Numbered from the stretch's first letter, positions 6,293 through 14,677 are shown. The stretch is DNA of 64,000 nt from Actinoplanes oblitus (GCF_030252345.1 NZ_CP126980.1:6091501-6155500); one strand, 5' to 3'. The notes: a model not told the origin generated them from the letters alone. Numbers and translations: made by a program.

Positions 6293-6967
6293 TCAGCCTT
6301 CGATGCCGGTGGCCGTGTGGGCGGCGCCGACCGGCTTGGACTGGGAGGAGCCGCGCTGGCGCAGGTAGATGGCGAGGATGGCCATGGAGGCGACGGCCAG
6401 GAGCTCGGACTGCCAGTTCTGCAGGGTGCGGTTCCAGAAGTCCGGGCTGGCCAGATAGTCCGTCCAGCTGACCGGGTCCGCCAGGTTGCCGAGCTGCTCC
6501 TCGTTGAACGCGGCGCGGCCGGCGATCGACTGGCCGGCCCAGGAGAGCACGAAGATCAGTCCCATCACCAGGCCGAGCGAGTTGGAGAACAGCCACAGGC
6601 GCAGGCCGCGGGCCCGGGCCCACTTCGGTGAGTCGGCGTCCGCGAACGCACCGATCTTCTGTTCGCGCTCGGTTTCCCGGCCCGGCTTGTCGAGTTCCTT
6701 GGACTCCGGGGACCCCTTCTGCAGAAGCCAGACGGTGAACCAGATGTACAGGAAGAACTGCAGGTATTCGGACTGCCAGTTCTCCAGGACGTCGACGCCG
6801 AAGCTGGCCGAGGTGAGGTAACGGCCCAGGCTGACCGGCGGCAGGCCCTCGGTGAGCTGCTGCTGGTTGAAGTCGGCGTGCCCGGCGAACGCCTGGCCGA
6901 CCAGCACGATCAGGAACAGCAGGCCGAAGACCAGGCCGAGCGAGTTCTGCCGCAGGAACTGTCTCAT
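6293..6967 (-). CDS. DUF6766 family membrane protein
   Basis: A 224-aa integral membrane protein made of two homologous halves. Each half has an N-terminal helix with NSLGLVFGLLFL / NSLGLVMGLIFV, a GQAFAGHADFNQQQL / GQSIAGRAAFNEEQL loop, and a second helix after ENWQSEYLQFF / QNWQSELLAVA. A charged cytoplasmic linker (about residues 82-112) joins them. The layout matches the DUF6766 family; function unknown. Its ATG overlaps the stop of the 27-aa membrane peptide gene by 4 nt (ATGA), implying translational coupling, and the lipoprotein gene lies just upstream, so the three are one operon. Confidence 0.85.
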   Translation of the reverse strand: MRQFLRQNSLGLVFGLLFLIVLVGQAFAGHADFNQQQLTEGLPPVSLGRYLTSASFGVDVLENWQSEYLQFFLYIWFTVWLLQKGSPESKELDKPGRETEREQKIGAFADADSPKWARARGLRLWLFSNSLGLVMGLIFVLSWAGQSIAGRAAFNEEQLGNLADPVSWTDYLASPDFWNRTLQNWQSELLAVASMAILAIYLRQRGSSQSKPVGAAHTATGIEG

Positions 6968-7047
6968 CGCTGCAGCACCCCCAGAGCGGTGAAGTAGATC
7001 AGGCCGGCCGCGACGACCAGCAGGAGAAGGACGAAAAGGGCGCGCAT
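6964..7047 (-). CDS. 27-aa single-helix membrane peptide
   Basis: A tiny gene, MRALFVLLLLVVAAGLIYFT and seven more residues ending LQR, with ATG at 7047 preceded by GGGGAG at good spacing. Its stop overlaps the DUF6766 start (ATGA), and the lipoprotein gene ends 2 bp upstream. The product is essentially one transmembrane helix with a short basic C-terminus. Tight packing, its own ribosome-binding site and coupling argue that it is translated. It could be a subunit or regulator of the DUF6766 protein; that is inference. Confidence 0.7.
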   Translation of the reverse strand: MRALFVLLLLVVAAGLIYFTALGVLQR

Positions 7048-7049
7048 GG

Positions 7050-7457
7050 TCAGCTCCCCTGCAGCGTGCAGTCGTAGGGCCGGTCGCCGCGCGGGGTGCA
7101 GCCGGCCGCCACCACCCGCCAGCCGTCGCGGAAGACCGCCAGGAACAGGGTGTCGTCGGCGAGCCGTACCTGAGCCCACTGGCCGTAAACGGCGGTGCCG
7201 ATCAGCCTGCCCGGCTCGGGCAGGTCTTCGTCGAGGATCGCTTCCGGACACGGCTTGCCGGCCGACTCCTCCAGCTCCGCGGTGGTGTCCGGGGCGAGGG
7301 TGGCACAGGCCCGCACGCCGTCCTGGCTGGCGGCGGCGGCGAGCAAGCGGGTCGCCACGGCGGATGCCGCCTCCTCACGGTCCCCGACTGACCCGCAGGC
7401 CGCCAGCGGCAGGAGCGCGGCGGCGATGATCAAGGTCCGTTTCATGGTGCGCTGCAT
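7050..7457 (-). CDS. small lipoprotein, unknown function
   Basis: A 135-aa protein with a lipoprotein signal (MKRTLIIAAALLPLAAC; lipobox LAAC, lipidated Cys at about residue 21). The mature part contains several Cys (ACATL, KPCPE, AGCTPRG, YDCTL), consistent with disulfides outside the membrane, and a YGQWAQVRLADDTLFLAVFRDGWRVVAAGC segment resembling small secreted actinobacterial proteins without named function. Start may be the Met at 7445 rather than 7457. First gene of an operon with the 27-aa peptide and DUF6766 protein. Confidence 0.75.
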   Translation of the reverse strand: MQRTMKRTLIIAAALLPLAACGSVGDREEAASAVATRLLAAAASQDGVRACATLAPDTTAELEESAGKPCPEAILDEDLPEPGRLIGTAVYGQWAQVRLADDTLFLAVFRDGWRVVAAGCTPRGDRPYDCTLQGS

Positions 7458-7563
7458 GCCCGGAAACGACCATTCTCAATCGCACGACGGCGCCGGACCA
7501 GCCTCGCGTGTGCGGGACTGATCCGGCGCCGTCGGGTGTGTCAGCTGCCGGAGATGACGCGCG

Positions 7564-7980
7564 TCAACTCTTGGAGATGGCGTCCATCAGGTCGCCGACC
7601 GGGCGGTCCGGCAGGGCCCGGGCCACGTCGGCCAGGGCTACCATGCCGACCAGGTCGTGGCCGTCGATGACCGGAAGCCGGCGCACCTGGTGCTGGCCCA
7701 TGGTGCGCAGGATCTCCGCGGCGTCGTCGTCGGCTCCGATGGTGACCGGCTTGCCCTCCGCCAGCTCGCCGGCCGGGATGTCGGCCGGGTTGCGGCCCTT
7801 GGCGATCGCTTTCACCACGATGTCGCGGTCCGTGACAACGCCCTTGAGGCGATTGTCGTCGCCGCAGATCGGCAATGAACCGACATCCAAATCGGCCATT
7901 TTCCGCGCGGCGTCGGCCAATGTCTCGCGCTCGCTCACACAGACCGCGCCAGGAGTCATGATCTCACGTGCGGTGGGCAT
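7564..7980 (-). CDS. CBS-domain pair protein
   Basis: A 138-aa protein that is only two CBS motifs: residues about 1-65 (REIMTPGAVCVSERETLADAARKM, GSLPICGDDNRLKGVVTDRDIVVKAI) and 75-135 (KPVTIGADDDAAEILRTMGQHQVRRLPVIDGHDLVGMVALADVARAL). CBS pairs bind adenosyl ligands such as AMP or ATP and sense energy state. ATG at 7980 has a strong GGAGGAGAA ribosome-binding site. Lies downstream of the DUF3618/holin/coil genes and probably belongs to the same stress regulon. Confidence 0.92.
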   Translation of the reverse strand: MPTAREIMTPGAVCVSERETLADAARKMADLDVGSLPICGDDNRLKGVVTDRDIVVKAIAKGRNPADIPAGELAEGKPVTIGADDDAAEILRTMGQHQVRRLPVIDGHDLVGMVALADVARALPDRPVGDLMDAISKS

Positions 7981-8050
7981 TTCTCCTCCTCTGGTTCAGT
8001 GGCACGGATATGGTTTCGGATACTCGGCACCGACCCGATCAGCCGGCCCG

Positions 8051-8653
8051 TCAGGAGCCGTCGCGGGCGGCCTGCCGGGTGTGCTCGGTGGCGTGCTGGG
8101 CGGAGTCGCGCGCCTGCTCCTTGGTGGTCTGGACCGCCTCCTGCGCGGTGCCCTTGACCTGCTCGGCGGCGTGCTGGACGGTGCCGGTCAGCTCGTCCTT
8201 CACCTCGCTGGCCAGGTCCTTGACCTGGTCGGTGAGGCCACCGCTGTTCTCCTTGAGCTGCTGCCCGGCGCGGCGCTCGGCCTCGGTGACCGGGATCAGC
8301 CCGGCGGCGAGCAGCCCGACGCCGAACGCGATCACGCCGGCGGCGAGGGGGTTGCCCTGGGTCTGCTGGGCGACCGCCCGGGGCGCTTCGCGCACCGTGC
8401 CGACCGCCTCGTGCGCCTTCTCGCCGGCCACGTCGCTCAACCGGGACGCCTTGTCCTGCACCGTGCTCACCGCTGACGAGGTGGAGTCACCCACCTGGGA
8501 AGCGCTACCCATGACCTTCTCCTTCACCGTGGTCCACCGCCGCTTCGCGACCCTGGTCGGGCTGGTCTTCTCGGCGAGCAGGTCGACGTCCCGGGTCAGC
8601 GACGCGCGGGTCTGCTCGATGTCCTGCCTCAGCCGGTCGGGTTCTTCAGCCAT
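8051..8653 (-). CDS. DUF3618 domain protein
   Basis: A 200-aa protein. The N-terminal DUF3618 signature is clear: PDRLRQDIEQTRASLTRDVDLLAEKTSPTRVAKRR (residues 5-40). The remainder is amphipathic and coiled-coil-like, with one membrane-associated stretch (NPLAAGVIAFGVGLLAAGLIPV, about 101-123) and a Gln/Thr/Ala-rich C-terminus. ATG follows AAGGAGG. It overlaps the holin-like gene by 25 bp, a typical three-gene arrangement in actinobacteria (coil protein, DUF1469/holin-like, DUF3618) associated with envelope or stress functions. Confidence 0.88.
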   Translation of the reverse strand: MAEEPDRLRQDIEQTRASLTRDVDLLAEKTSPTRVAKRRWTTVKEKVMGSASQVGDSTSSAVSTVQDKASRLSDVAGEKAHEAVGTVREAPRAVAQQTQGNPLAAGVIAFGVGLLAAGLIPVTEAERRAGQQLKENSGGLTDQVKDLASEVKDELTGTVQHAAEQVKGTAQEAVQTTKEQARDSAQHATEHTRQAARDGS

Positions 8654-9045
8654 TGCGCGTCCTCCTTGAGGGTGTCGACGGTGCGCCGCGGCATCGGGTC
8701 CACGGTCTTGAGACGGTTCTTGCCGGTCACGTAGAGGACGGCCGCGACGACCGCCCAGATCGCGGCGACGATGAGGGCGGCCCAGCCGGCCGGCATGACG
8801 GCGTCCAGCCCGAACACCGCCGCGAGGCTGAGCAGCAGCACGGCCAGGTAGCCGGCGAATCCGGCACCGCCGAGCATGCCGGCCGCTTTGCCGGCCTTGG
8901 TGGCCTCCTGCTTGAGCTCCGCCTTGGCGAGTTCGACCTCCTGGCGGAACAGTTGCGACAGGTCGTCGCTGATGTTGCCGATCAGCTCACCGATCGACGT
9001 CTGCGCGACCCGATCCGAGTGGTCCGGGGGGACTGGGGTGGTCAC
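8629..9045 (-). CDS. phage holin family (DUF1469-like) membrane protein
   Basis: A 138-aa protein with a soluble amphipathic N-terminus (LIGNISDDLSQLFRQEVELAKAELKQEA) and two membrane helices (about residues 57-82 and 86-108), the layout of the actinobacterial holin superfamily III/DUF1469 proteins. Despite the name these are not phage lysis genes here. The start is GTG at 9045, overlapping the upstream stop by 4 nt (GTGA); the 3' end overlaps the DUF3618 gene. Confidence 0.88.
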   Translation of the reverse strand: MTTPVPPDHSDRVAQTSIGELIGNISDDLSQLFRQEVELAKAELKQEATKAGKAAGMLGGAGFAGYLAVLLLSLAAVFGLDAVMPAGWAALIVAAIWAVVAAVLYVTGKNRLKTVDPMPRRTVDTLKEDAQWLKNPTG

Positions 9046-9818
9046 GGCCGCGGCTCCCGGGTGCCGAGCGGGTACTCCTCGGGCAGCACGACAGGGGTTC
9101 CGGTGCCGGTCGAGGCGTACTCGGTGCCGGTCGCCGGGTAGTCAGTGCCGGTCGGCGTGTAGCCGGTGCCGGTGGACGCGTACTCGTTGCCGGTCGGCGC
9201 GTAGTCGGCGCCGGCGCCGGTCGTGGTGGCGTAGTCGCCGGCCGGCGGCACCGCCGGGGTCGCCGTGCTGTAGCTGTCCGAGAGCGGCTTGCGGTCGATC
9301 CCGCTCGCCGGTCCCGAGTCGGCCTTGGCCACGCTCTTGCCGAGCCGGCCGACCACGAAGCCGGCCGCGAGCGCCGTCGCCAGGAACGCGCCGGGGCGGC
9401 GCCGGGCGAAGTCCTGCACCTCGGCGAGGACGCCCTCGGGCCCGTGGTGGTCGAGGTAGTCGGCCAGCTGCCGGCCACCGTCGGCGACCCGGGACACCAC
9501 GGTCGCGGCCGGGCTGCCGGAGCGGTCGCCACGCATCTCGTCGAGGTGGTCGGCGGTCTCCCGGATGGTGCCGACCAGCCGGTCGTTCTGGGCCCGGGCC
9601 TGCTCGCTGAGCTTGTCGCGCAGCTCGCCGGCGACGTTGCGGGCCTGCGCCCCGGCCTCGTGGCCGACACGCCGCACCTGCTCGGCCGCGGTGTCCTTCA
9701 CTTCGGACACGGCCTGGCCGGCCGCCTGCTTTCCTTCCACGGCGACGTGCTTGGCCTGCGCCGACTTGTCACCGGAGGAATCATCCGGCGCATAGGCGCC
9801 GGTCGGTATCTGGCTCAT
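9042..9818 (-). CDS. coiled-coil membrane-anchored protein with Gly/Thr/Tyr repeats
   Basis: A 258-aa protein; ATG at 9818 (MSQIPTGAYAP) has AGGAGG at ideal spacing, preferred over an in-frame start ten codons earlier. Residues about 20-100 are alanine-rich and helical (KDTAAEQVRRVGHEAGAQ), then a short hydrophobic segment (GAFLATALAAGFVVGRLG, about 148-165). The tail carries tandem YASTGTG / YTPTGTD / YPATGTE units. Homologous proteins usually start the three-gene operon seen here. Role unknown, probably envelope-associated. Confidence 0.8.
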   Translation of the reverse strand: MSQIPTGAYAPDDSSGDKSAQAKHVAVEGKQAAGQAVSEVKDTAAEQVRRVGHEAGAQARNVAGELRDKLSEQARAQNDRLVGTIRETADHLDEMRGDRSGSPAATVVSRVADGGRQLADYLDHHGPEGVLAEVQDFARRRPGAFLATALAAGFVVGRLGKSVAKADSGPASGIDRKPLSDSYSTATPAVPPAGDYATTTGAGADYAPTGNEYASTGTGYTPTGTDYPATGTEYASTGTGTPVVLPEEYPLGTREPRP

Positions 9819-10013
9819 GTCGCCTCCTGTAAACGGGTCATTCGCCAAACCAGATGCCCATCTACCGGAAAGTAAATCCAGCTATTTCTGGGGCATGATC
9901 TGGAAATCGTCGGGTATCCACGTTCTTTCGTTGCAAGAATTGCGCCGCCGGCGCCACCCGGCGCCATCGAGCAAGACTCATGTCTAAGCGCGCACGTCCG
10001 AGGGAACAGGCGC

Positions 10014-11429
10014 GTGGTGACCACCGATTCCGCACCGGGCAACCGCTGGCACGCGATGAGCGTCGCGCTGGTGGCCGGCTTCATGACCCTGCTCGACATC
10101 AGCATCGTGAACGTGGCGCTGCCGTCGATCCGCGCCGACCTGAACCTGGGCTCCGGCGAGCTGCAGTGGGTGCTCTCCGGGTACGCCCTCACCTTCGGCC
10201 TCCTGCTGGTCCCGGCCGGCCGGTACGGCGACGCCCGCGGCCGCCGCAACGTGTTCATCCTCGGCGTCGCCCTGTTCACCCTGGCCAGCGCCGCCGCCGG
10301 GCTGGCCACCAGCGCGCTCTGGCTGGTGATCGCCCGGCTGGTGCAGGGCGCCGCCGGTGGCATCGTCAACCCGCAGGTCTCCGGCCTGATCCAGGAGCTG
10401 TTCGAGCCGGCTGAGCGGGGCAAGCCGTTCGGGCTGCTGGGCGCCACGATCGGGGTGTCCACGGCGATCGGCCCCCTGCTGGGTGGCCTCCTCATCCAGG
10501 TGTTCGGGACGGCCGACGGCTGGCGGTGGATCTTCTACATCAACGTGCCGATCGGCCTGGTCGCCATCGCGCTGGCCACCCGCTGGATCCCGGCCCGGGC
10601 GCGCAAGGAACGCGAGACGCTGGACCCGGTCGGCGTGGTGCTGCTCGGGATCGGCGTGTTCCTGCTGCTGTTGCCGCTGGTGCAGGAACGGGAGTGGAGC
10701 GGCTCGGGCAAGTGGCTGCTGCTGGTGCCCGCCATCGCGGTGCTGGCCGGGTTCTGGGCCTGGGAGCGGCGGTTCAGCCGGCACGCCACGTCGGTGATCG
10801 ACCTGGAGCTGTTCCGGGTCCGGTCGTACTCGCTCGGCACCCTGGTCGGGGTGCTCTACTTCGGCGGCTTCACCTCGATCTTCTTCACCTACACGCTGTT
10901 TTTGCAGAACGGGCTGCACTACTCCGCGCTGCAGGCCGGGCTGGCCATCACGCCGTTCGCGCTCGGGTCGGCGGTGACCTCCGCGCTGGGCGGGCGCAAG
11001 GTGGGCCAGATCGGCCGTACGCTGGTGGTCGCCGGCCTGGCCACGGTCGCCGCCGGTCTGGCCGGCACGATCGTGGCGCTGCAGGTGGTGACCGGTTCCG
11101 CGGCCGGCTGGGCCACCGTCTTCCCGCTGCTGATCGCCGGTCTGGGCAGCGGCCTGGTGATCAGTCCGAACCAGACGATCACGTTGTCCGAGGTGCCGGT
11201 GCGGCGGGCCGGCAGCGCGGCGGCGGTGCTGCAGACCGGGCAGCGGATCGGCACCGCCGTCGGGATCGCCGGGGTGGGCGCGGTGTTCTTCAACCGGCTC
11301 GCCCACCACCAGGGGGACTGGGGGCTGGCGTTCCGTACGTCGCTCGCGGTGACGATCGCCTTCGTGGCGGCGGCGTTGATCGCGGCGCTGGCCGACGTGC
11401 GGGCCTCCCGCGTGGACGCTCGCGTATGA
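10014..11429 (+). CDS. MFS transporter, DHA2 (EmrB/QacA) type drug exporter
   Basis: A 471-aa protein with 14 predicted membrane helices, the DHA2 layout. Landmarks: motif D1-like LLDISIVNVALPSI in helix 1, motif A GRYGDARGRRNVFILG, motif C-like GLLGATIGVSTAIGPLLGGLLIQ, and the GWRWIFYINVPIG signature before helix 6. Such proteins export drugs or metabolites in exchange for protons. GTG at 10014 follows GAGGGAA. The gene stands alone between divergent stress genes and a convergent cyclase; no adjacent TetR or MarR regulator is seen. Substrate not predictable. Confidence 0.93.
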   Translation: MVTTDSAPGNRWHAMSVALVAGFMTLLDISIVNVALPSIRADLNLGSGELQWVLSGYALTFGLLLVPAGRYGDARGRRNVFILGVALFTLASAAAGLATSALWLVIARLVQGAAGGIVNPQVSGLIQELFEPAERGKPFGLLGATIGVSTAIGPLLGGLLIQVFGTADGWRWIFYINVPIGLVAIALATRWIPARARKERETLDPVGVVLLGIGVFLLLLPLVQEREWSGSGKWLLLVPAIAVLAGFWAWERRFSRHATSVIDLELFRVRSYSLGTLVGVLYFGGFTSIFFTYTLFLQNGLHYSALQAGLAITPFALGSAVTSALGGRKVGQIGRTLVVAGLATVAAGLAGTIVALQVVTGSAAGWATVFPLLIAGLGSGLVISPNQTITLSEVPVRRAGSAAAVLQTGQRIGTAVGIAGVGAVFFNRLAHHQGDWGLAFRTSLAVTIAFVAAALIAALADVRASRVDARV

Positions 11430-11460
11430 ATCGCGCTGAGCGCCGCGTTCAAGCGGGAGC

Positions 11461-11475
11461 GCGGGCGGAGCCCGC
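11461..11475. terminator. short stem-loop between convergent genes
   Basis: GCGGGC (11461-11466), GGA loop, GCCCGC (11470-11475), in the 110-bp gap between the MFS stop and the cyclase stop. Weak but correctly placed. Confidence 0.45.
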
Positions 11476-11540
11476 AGGACTGTCGGCGCGAGGCCGCGGC
11501 CGGCTACCCCTGAGCCACGGCGTCGCCGGGTGGTGATCCG

Positions 11541-12590
11541 TCAGGCGGCGGGCACGGTGACGGCCACCGTGCCGGAGCGCGTGTTCTTGGCCTGGTACAT
11601 CGCCTCGTCCGCCGCCGCGACGATGCCGTGGCAATTCACCGCCGAGCTGCAGGCGATACCCACGCTGCCCCTGATCGGCGTGCCGTCCGGAGCCCGCAAC
11701 AGTGCCATCCGGTCCAGCAGGCGCTGGGCGACGCCCTCGGCGGTGCCGAGGTCCGTGTCGACGAGCAGGATGACGAACTCGTCGCCGGCCAGGCGGCAGG
11801 GCAGGTCGCCGGGCCGGGCCGCCTCGCGCAGCGCCCCGGCGACGTTCACCAGCACCTCGTCGCCGGCCGCGTGGCCCAGCCGGTCGTTGATCCGCTTGAA
11901 GCCGTCGAGGTCCAGGAAGATCACGGCGGTCTCGGAGGCCCGGCCACTCGACGCTTCCAGCCGGGCGGTGAACATCGCCCGGTTCGGCAGGCCGGTGAGG
12001 GAATCGTGCTCGGCGAGGTACTGCAGCCGGTCCTTCAGCGCGTGCAGCCGGGCGCTACGCCAGGCGAGCACCTCACCGACGGTCAGGTACAGCGGAATCG
12101 TGTAGCTGATCGAGGCCAGGTCGGAGGAGGAGGCGCCGTCGGCGAGCAACGGCGCGATGTAGGCGACCAGCAGGAACGGGGCCATCTTGAGGCTGGTGCC
12201 GCGCGGTTCGCACAGGCCGAGCCAGATGAACACCACGAAGAAGAACATCCCGTACCGGAAGGCGTCCATGCCCGCGGTGATGTTGTGCAGCGCGATGAGC
12301 GCCATCGCACCCGGGGCGATGGCCAGCCGCGCCCCGTCGGGTATCCGGGCCCACGGCAGCCGCATCCCGATCAGCCCGAAGGCAACGGCGGCCACCGCCA
12401 CGAGCATGACGAGCCCGGGCCGGAACTGCGGGGGCGTCGGGAACAGCACGGTGATGAAGGTGTAGAGCCCACAGAGCAGGAACAGCATGCTCACGGTGTA
12501 TCCGCTGACGACAGCGGGCAGCACGTCGTCGGTGAGGCCGATCGACCGCCACGCTCGTTTCACCCGATCCGCTACCCGGTGCTGAGGCAT
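11541..12590 (-). CDS. membrane diguanylate cyclase (AGDEF variant)
   Basis: A 349-aa protein: about five to six membrane helices (residues 25-175) forming a sensor-like region, then a GGDEF domain (residues about 185-345). The domain begins YLAEHDSLTGLPNRAMF and has IFLDLDGFKRINDRLGHAAGDEVL. The active-site loop reads CRLAGDEFVILL, i.e. AGDEF instead of GGDEF, a substitution reported in other active cyclases. The allosteric RxxD site is not evident before the loop. Product would be c-di-GMP, which controls development in actinomycetes. No EAL domain is present. Confidence 0.9.
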   Translation of the reverse strand: MPQHRVADRVKRAWRSIGLTDDVLPAVVSGYTVSMLFLLCGLYTFITVLFPTPPQFRPGLVMLVAVAAVAFGLIGMRLPWARIPDGARLAIAPGAMALIALHNITAGMDAFRYGMFFFVVFIWLGLCEPRGTSLKMAPFLLVAYIAPLLADGASSSDLASISYTIPLYLTVGEVLAWRSARLHALKDRLQYLAEHDSLTGLPNRAMFTARLEASSGRASETAVIFLDLDGFKRINDRLGHAAGDEVLVNVAGALREAARPGDLPCRLAGDEFVILLVDTDLGTAEGVAQRLLDRMALLRAPDGTPIRGSVGIACSSAVNCHGIVAAADEAMYQAKNTRSGTVAVTVPAA

Positions 12591-12642
12591 ACGGGTCCTA
12601 TCGGCACCGTCCAGGCCGAATCAAGCAGGACCACGCCGTCCG

Positions 12643-12648
12643 TAGGGT
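12643..12648 (+). promoter_or_regulatory. -10 box upstream of chorismate mutase
   Basis: TAGGGT ends 6 nt before the ATG at 12655. The 6-nt spacer is GGGGAG, so the transcript could either be leaderless or carry a minimal Shine-Dalgarno. Confidence 0.5.
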
Positions 12649-12654
12649 GGGGAG

Positions 12655-12951
12655 ATGAGTGCTGGGGAGTCCCCGCTGGCCGGGGTGCGGCGGGAGATCG
12701 ACGCGATCGACGGGGAGCTGGTCCGGCTGCTGGCGGCACGGGAGGTGCTGGTGCGGCGGGCCGGGGCGTTGAAGCGGGACGAGCAGGCGGTGCGGGCTCC
12801 GGGGCGCGTCGAGGAAGTGATCGCCAAGGTGCGCGGGCTGGCCGCGGAGTCCGGGGCCTCACCGGAGGTGGTCGAGCGGGTCTACCGGGCGATGATCGGG
12901 GCGTTCGTCGACCTGGAGCTGGCCCAGCATCGCGCCGACCGGCGCCCCTGA
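12655..12951 (+). CDS. chorismate mutase, AroQ type
   Basis: A 98-aa all-helical protein of the AroQ class: LAGVRREIDAIDGELVRLLAAREVLVRRAGALKRDEQAVRAPGRVEEVIAKVRGLAAESG, with the expected Arg (R11/R12-type), the R28 and K39 positions and a final VYRAMIGAFVDLELAQH helix. It converts chorismate to prephenate; some short AroQ relatives are isochorismate-pyruvate lyases or salicylate-related enzymes, so the exact substrate is uncertain. It is followed after 120 bp by an unusual radical SAM gene on the same strand. No aromatic amino-acid genes are near. Confidence 0.88.
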   Translation: MSAGESPLAGVRREIDAIDGELVRLLAAREVLVRRAGALKRDEQAVRAPGRVEEVIAKVRGLAAESGASPEVVERVYRAMIGAFVDLELAQHRADRRP

Positions 12952-13071
12952 CGATCGGACGGCCGCGTCCGACCCGCGCGGGAGGGGGCCGCGGGCTGGT
13001 TGGTCACACCCGATGGGCAGCGGGATCGAGCCCGGCATAGCCTGGCGGGGTACCGACCAGCAGGAGGAAAG

Positions 13072-14379
13072 ATGCAGCGCAGGACCGACCTCATCGAGGA
13101 CTTGATGAGCCGTTTCCCGCATGTTCCGCGGGAAGCGGTGATCAAGGAGGATCTGCTGCGTGGTGGCCTGGCGTTCGACGACGCGGCGCTGACCGACAAC
13201 GAGAACGGGGACGTCAAGCCGAAGTCGTACTTCATCTTCTCGTTCGATCACCGGACGCTGCCTGAGCTGGGTGAGGCGGCGCTGCGGCGGCCGCCGGAGG
13301 AGATCGTGCTCACCGGCGGGCCCTATGATCTGCGTCGCACCGTGGTCTCGGTGCGGACGAACCCGTCGTCGCCGTACCGGGTCAAGCCGGACGCCGACGG
13401 GCGGCTGAAGCTCTTCCTGGACGACCGGCCGATCGCCGAGGTGGGCCTCCCGCCGATGCCCGACTACTACCGGCACACCCTCGCCAACGGCAAGCAGGTG
13501 ATGGAGGTGGCGCCGACGATCCAGTGGGGCTACCTCGTCTACCTGACCGTCTTCCGGGTGTGTCAGTACTTCGGCGCCAAGGAGGAGTGCCAGTACTGCG
13601 ACATCAACCACAACTGGCGGCAGCACAAGGCGGCCGGGCGGCCCTACACCGGGGTGAAGCCGGTGGACGAGGTGCTCGAGGCGCTCGCGATCATCGACGA
13701 GCACGACACGCTCAAGACGTCGCACGCCTACACGCTGACCGGTGGCAGTGTCACCTCCCAGGTGGGCGGCAAGACCGAGGCGGACTTCTACGGGCAGTAC
13801 GCGCAGGCCATCGAGGAGCGGTTCCCCGGCCGCTGGATCGGCAAGGTGGTCGCGCAGGCACTCCCGAAAGCGGACGTGCAGCGCTTCAAGGACTACGGGA
13901 TCCAGATCTACCACCCGAACTACGAGGTGTGGGACAAGCGGCTCTTCGAGCTGTACTGCCCGGGCAAGGAGCGCTATGTCGGCCGCGAGGAGTGGCACCG
14001 GCGCATCCTCGACTCCGCCGAGGTGTTCGGCCCGCGCAACGTGATCCCCAACTTCGTGGCCGGCATCGAGATGGCCGAGCCGTTCGGCTTCACCAGCGTC
14101 GACGAGGCGATCGACTCGACCACCGAGGGCCTGGAGTACTTCATGTCCCGGGGCATCACGCCACGCTTCACCACCTGGTGCCCGGAGCCGACCACGCCGC
14201 TGGGCAAGACCAACCCGAACGGCGCGCCGCTGGAGTACCACATCCGGCTGCTGGAGGCGTACCGGGCGACCATGGAGGCCAACGGCCTGACCAGCCCGCC
14301 GGGGTACGGTCCGGCCGGCGCCGGGCGAGCGGTCTTCTCGGTCAGCTCGTTCATGGACAGCCTGCCCGCCGAGGACTGA
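13072..14379 (+). CDS. radical SAM protein with CX8CX2C cluster motif
   Basis: A 435-aa protein; ATG at 13072 with a perfect AGGAGG, chosen over an in-frame start at 13000. The iron-sulfur motif is C164, C173 and C176 (FRVCQYFGAKEECQYCDINH), spaced CX8CX2C rather than the usual CX3CX2C. It is followed by radical-SAM-like elements: a glycine-rich SAM segment (YTLTGGSVTSQ), a basic strand (GRWIGKVVAQALPK), NVIPNFVAGIEM and GITPRFTTWCPEP. The N-terminal 150 residues (LIEDLMSRFPHVPREAVIKEDLLRGG) are not a known domain to me. The chorismate mutase just upstream suggests a chorismate-linked pathway (inference). Reaction unknown. Confidence 0.8.
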   Translation: MQRRTDLIEDLMSRFPHVPREAVIKEDLLRGGLAFDDAALTDNENGDVKPKSYFIFSFDHRTLPELGEAALRRPPEEIVLTGGPYDLRRTVVSVRTNPSSPYRVKPDADGRLKLFLDDRPIAEVGLPPMPDYYRHTLANGKQVMEVAPTIQWGYLVYLTVFRVCQYFGAKEECQYCDINHNWRQHKAAGRPYTGVKPVDEVLEALAIIDEHDTLKTSHAYTLTGGSVTSQVGGKTEADFYGQYAQAIEERFPGRWIGKVVAQALPKADVQRFKDYGIQIYHPNYEVWDKRLFELYCPGKERYVGREEWHRRILDSAEVFGPRNVIPNFVAGIEMAEPFGFTSVDEAIDSTTEGLEYFMSRGITPRFTTWCPEPTTPLGKTNPNGAPLEYHIRLLEAYRATMEANGLTSPPGYGPAGAGRAVFSVSSFMDSLPAED

Positions 14380-14677
14380 GCCCGACCACGCCTTCCGGGG
14401 TGGCCGCCCGCACGGGTGGCCACCCCGTTCGCGTACCGGAAAGCTCTGTGGACTGTCGCAACCGGCCGGCAACCGCGCGCCAACCGCCGTACGGAATCCG
14501 CAGGCGGTCGCAACCCGGCCGCAACCCGGCGGCGAAATCGCGCGCCGGATGTCCGGTTCCGCCGGAACCACGCTCCTGATCCGCAACCCTGCTGCCCTCA
14601 GCCAAGCCCTGCAACCCGGGCGAAACCCGCCGATCGAAGCGGGCGTCCCCGAGAAGCAACCTGGCGAGAGGCACCTC
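14380..14677. other. intergenic region with terminator and CAACC repeats
   Basis: Nearly 300 bp without a gene. A stem-loop (14397-14426) is followed directly by GCGTACCGGAAAG (14431-14443) and then a run of direct CAACC words in the register CGCAACC/GGCAACC/CCAACC between about 14457 and 14620. These may be operator half-sites for the secreted hydrolase gene downstream or simple low-complexity sequence. Confidence 0.5.
14397..14426 (+). terminator. stem-loop after radical SAM gene
   Basis: GGGGTGGCC (14397-14405) pairs with GGCCACCCC (14418-14426) around a 12-nt loop, 17 bp beyond the radical SAM stop. Confidence 0.7.

Noticed and set aside
8491..8511. GGGAAGCGCTACCC, similar to the LacI operators
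   Set aside because: Lies inside the DUF3618 coding sequence, away from any promoter, and two outer positions differ from the upstream sites.
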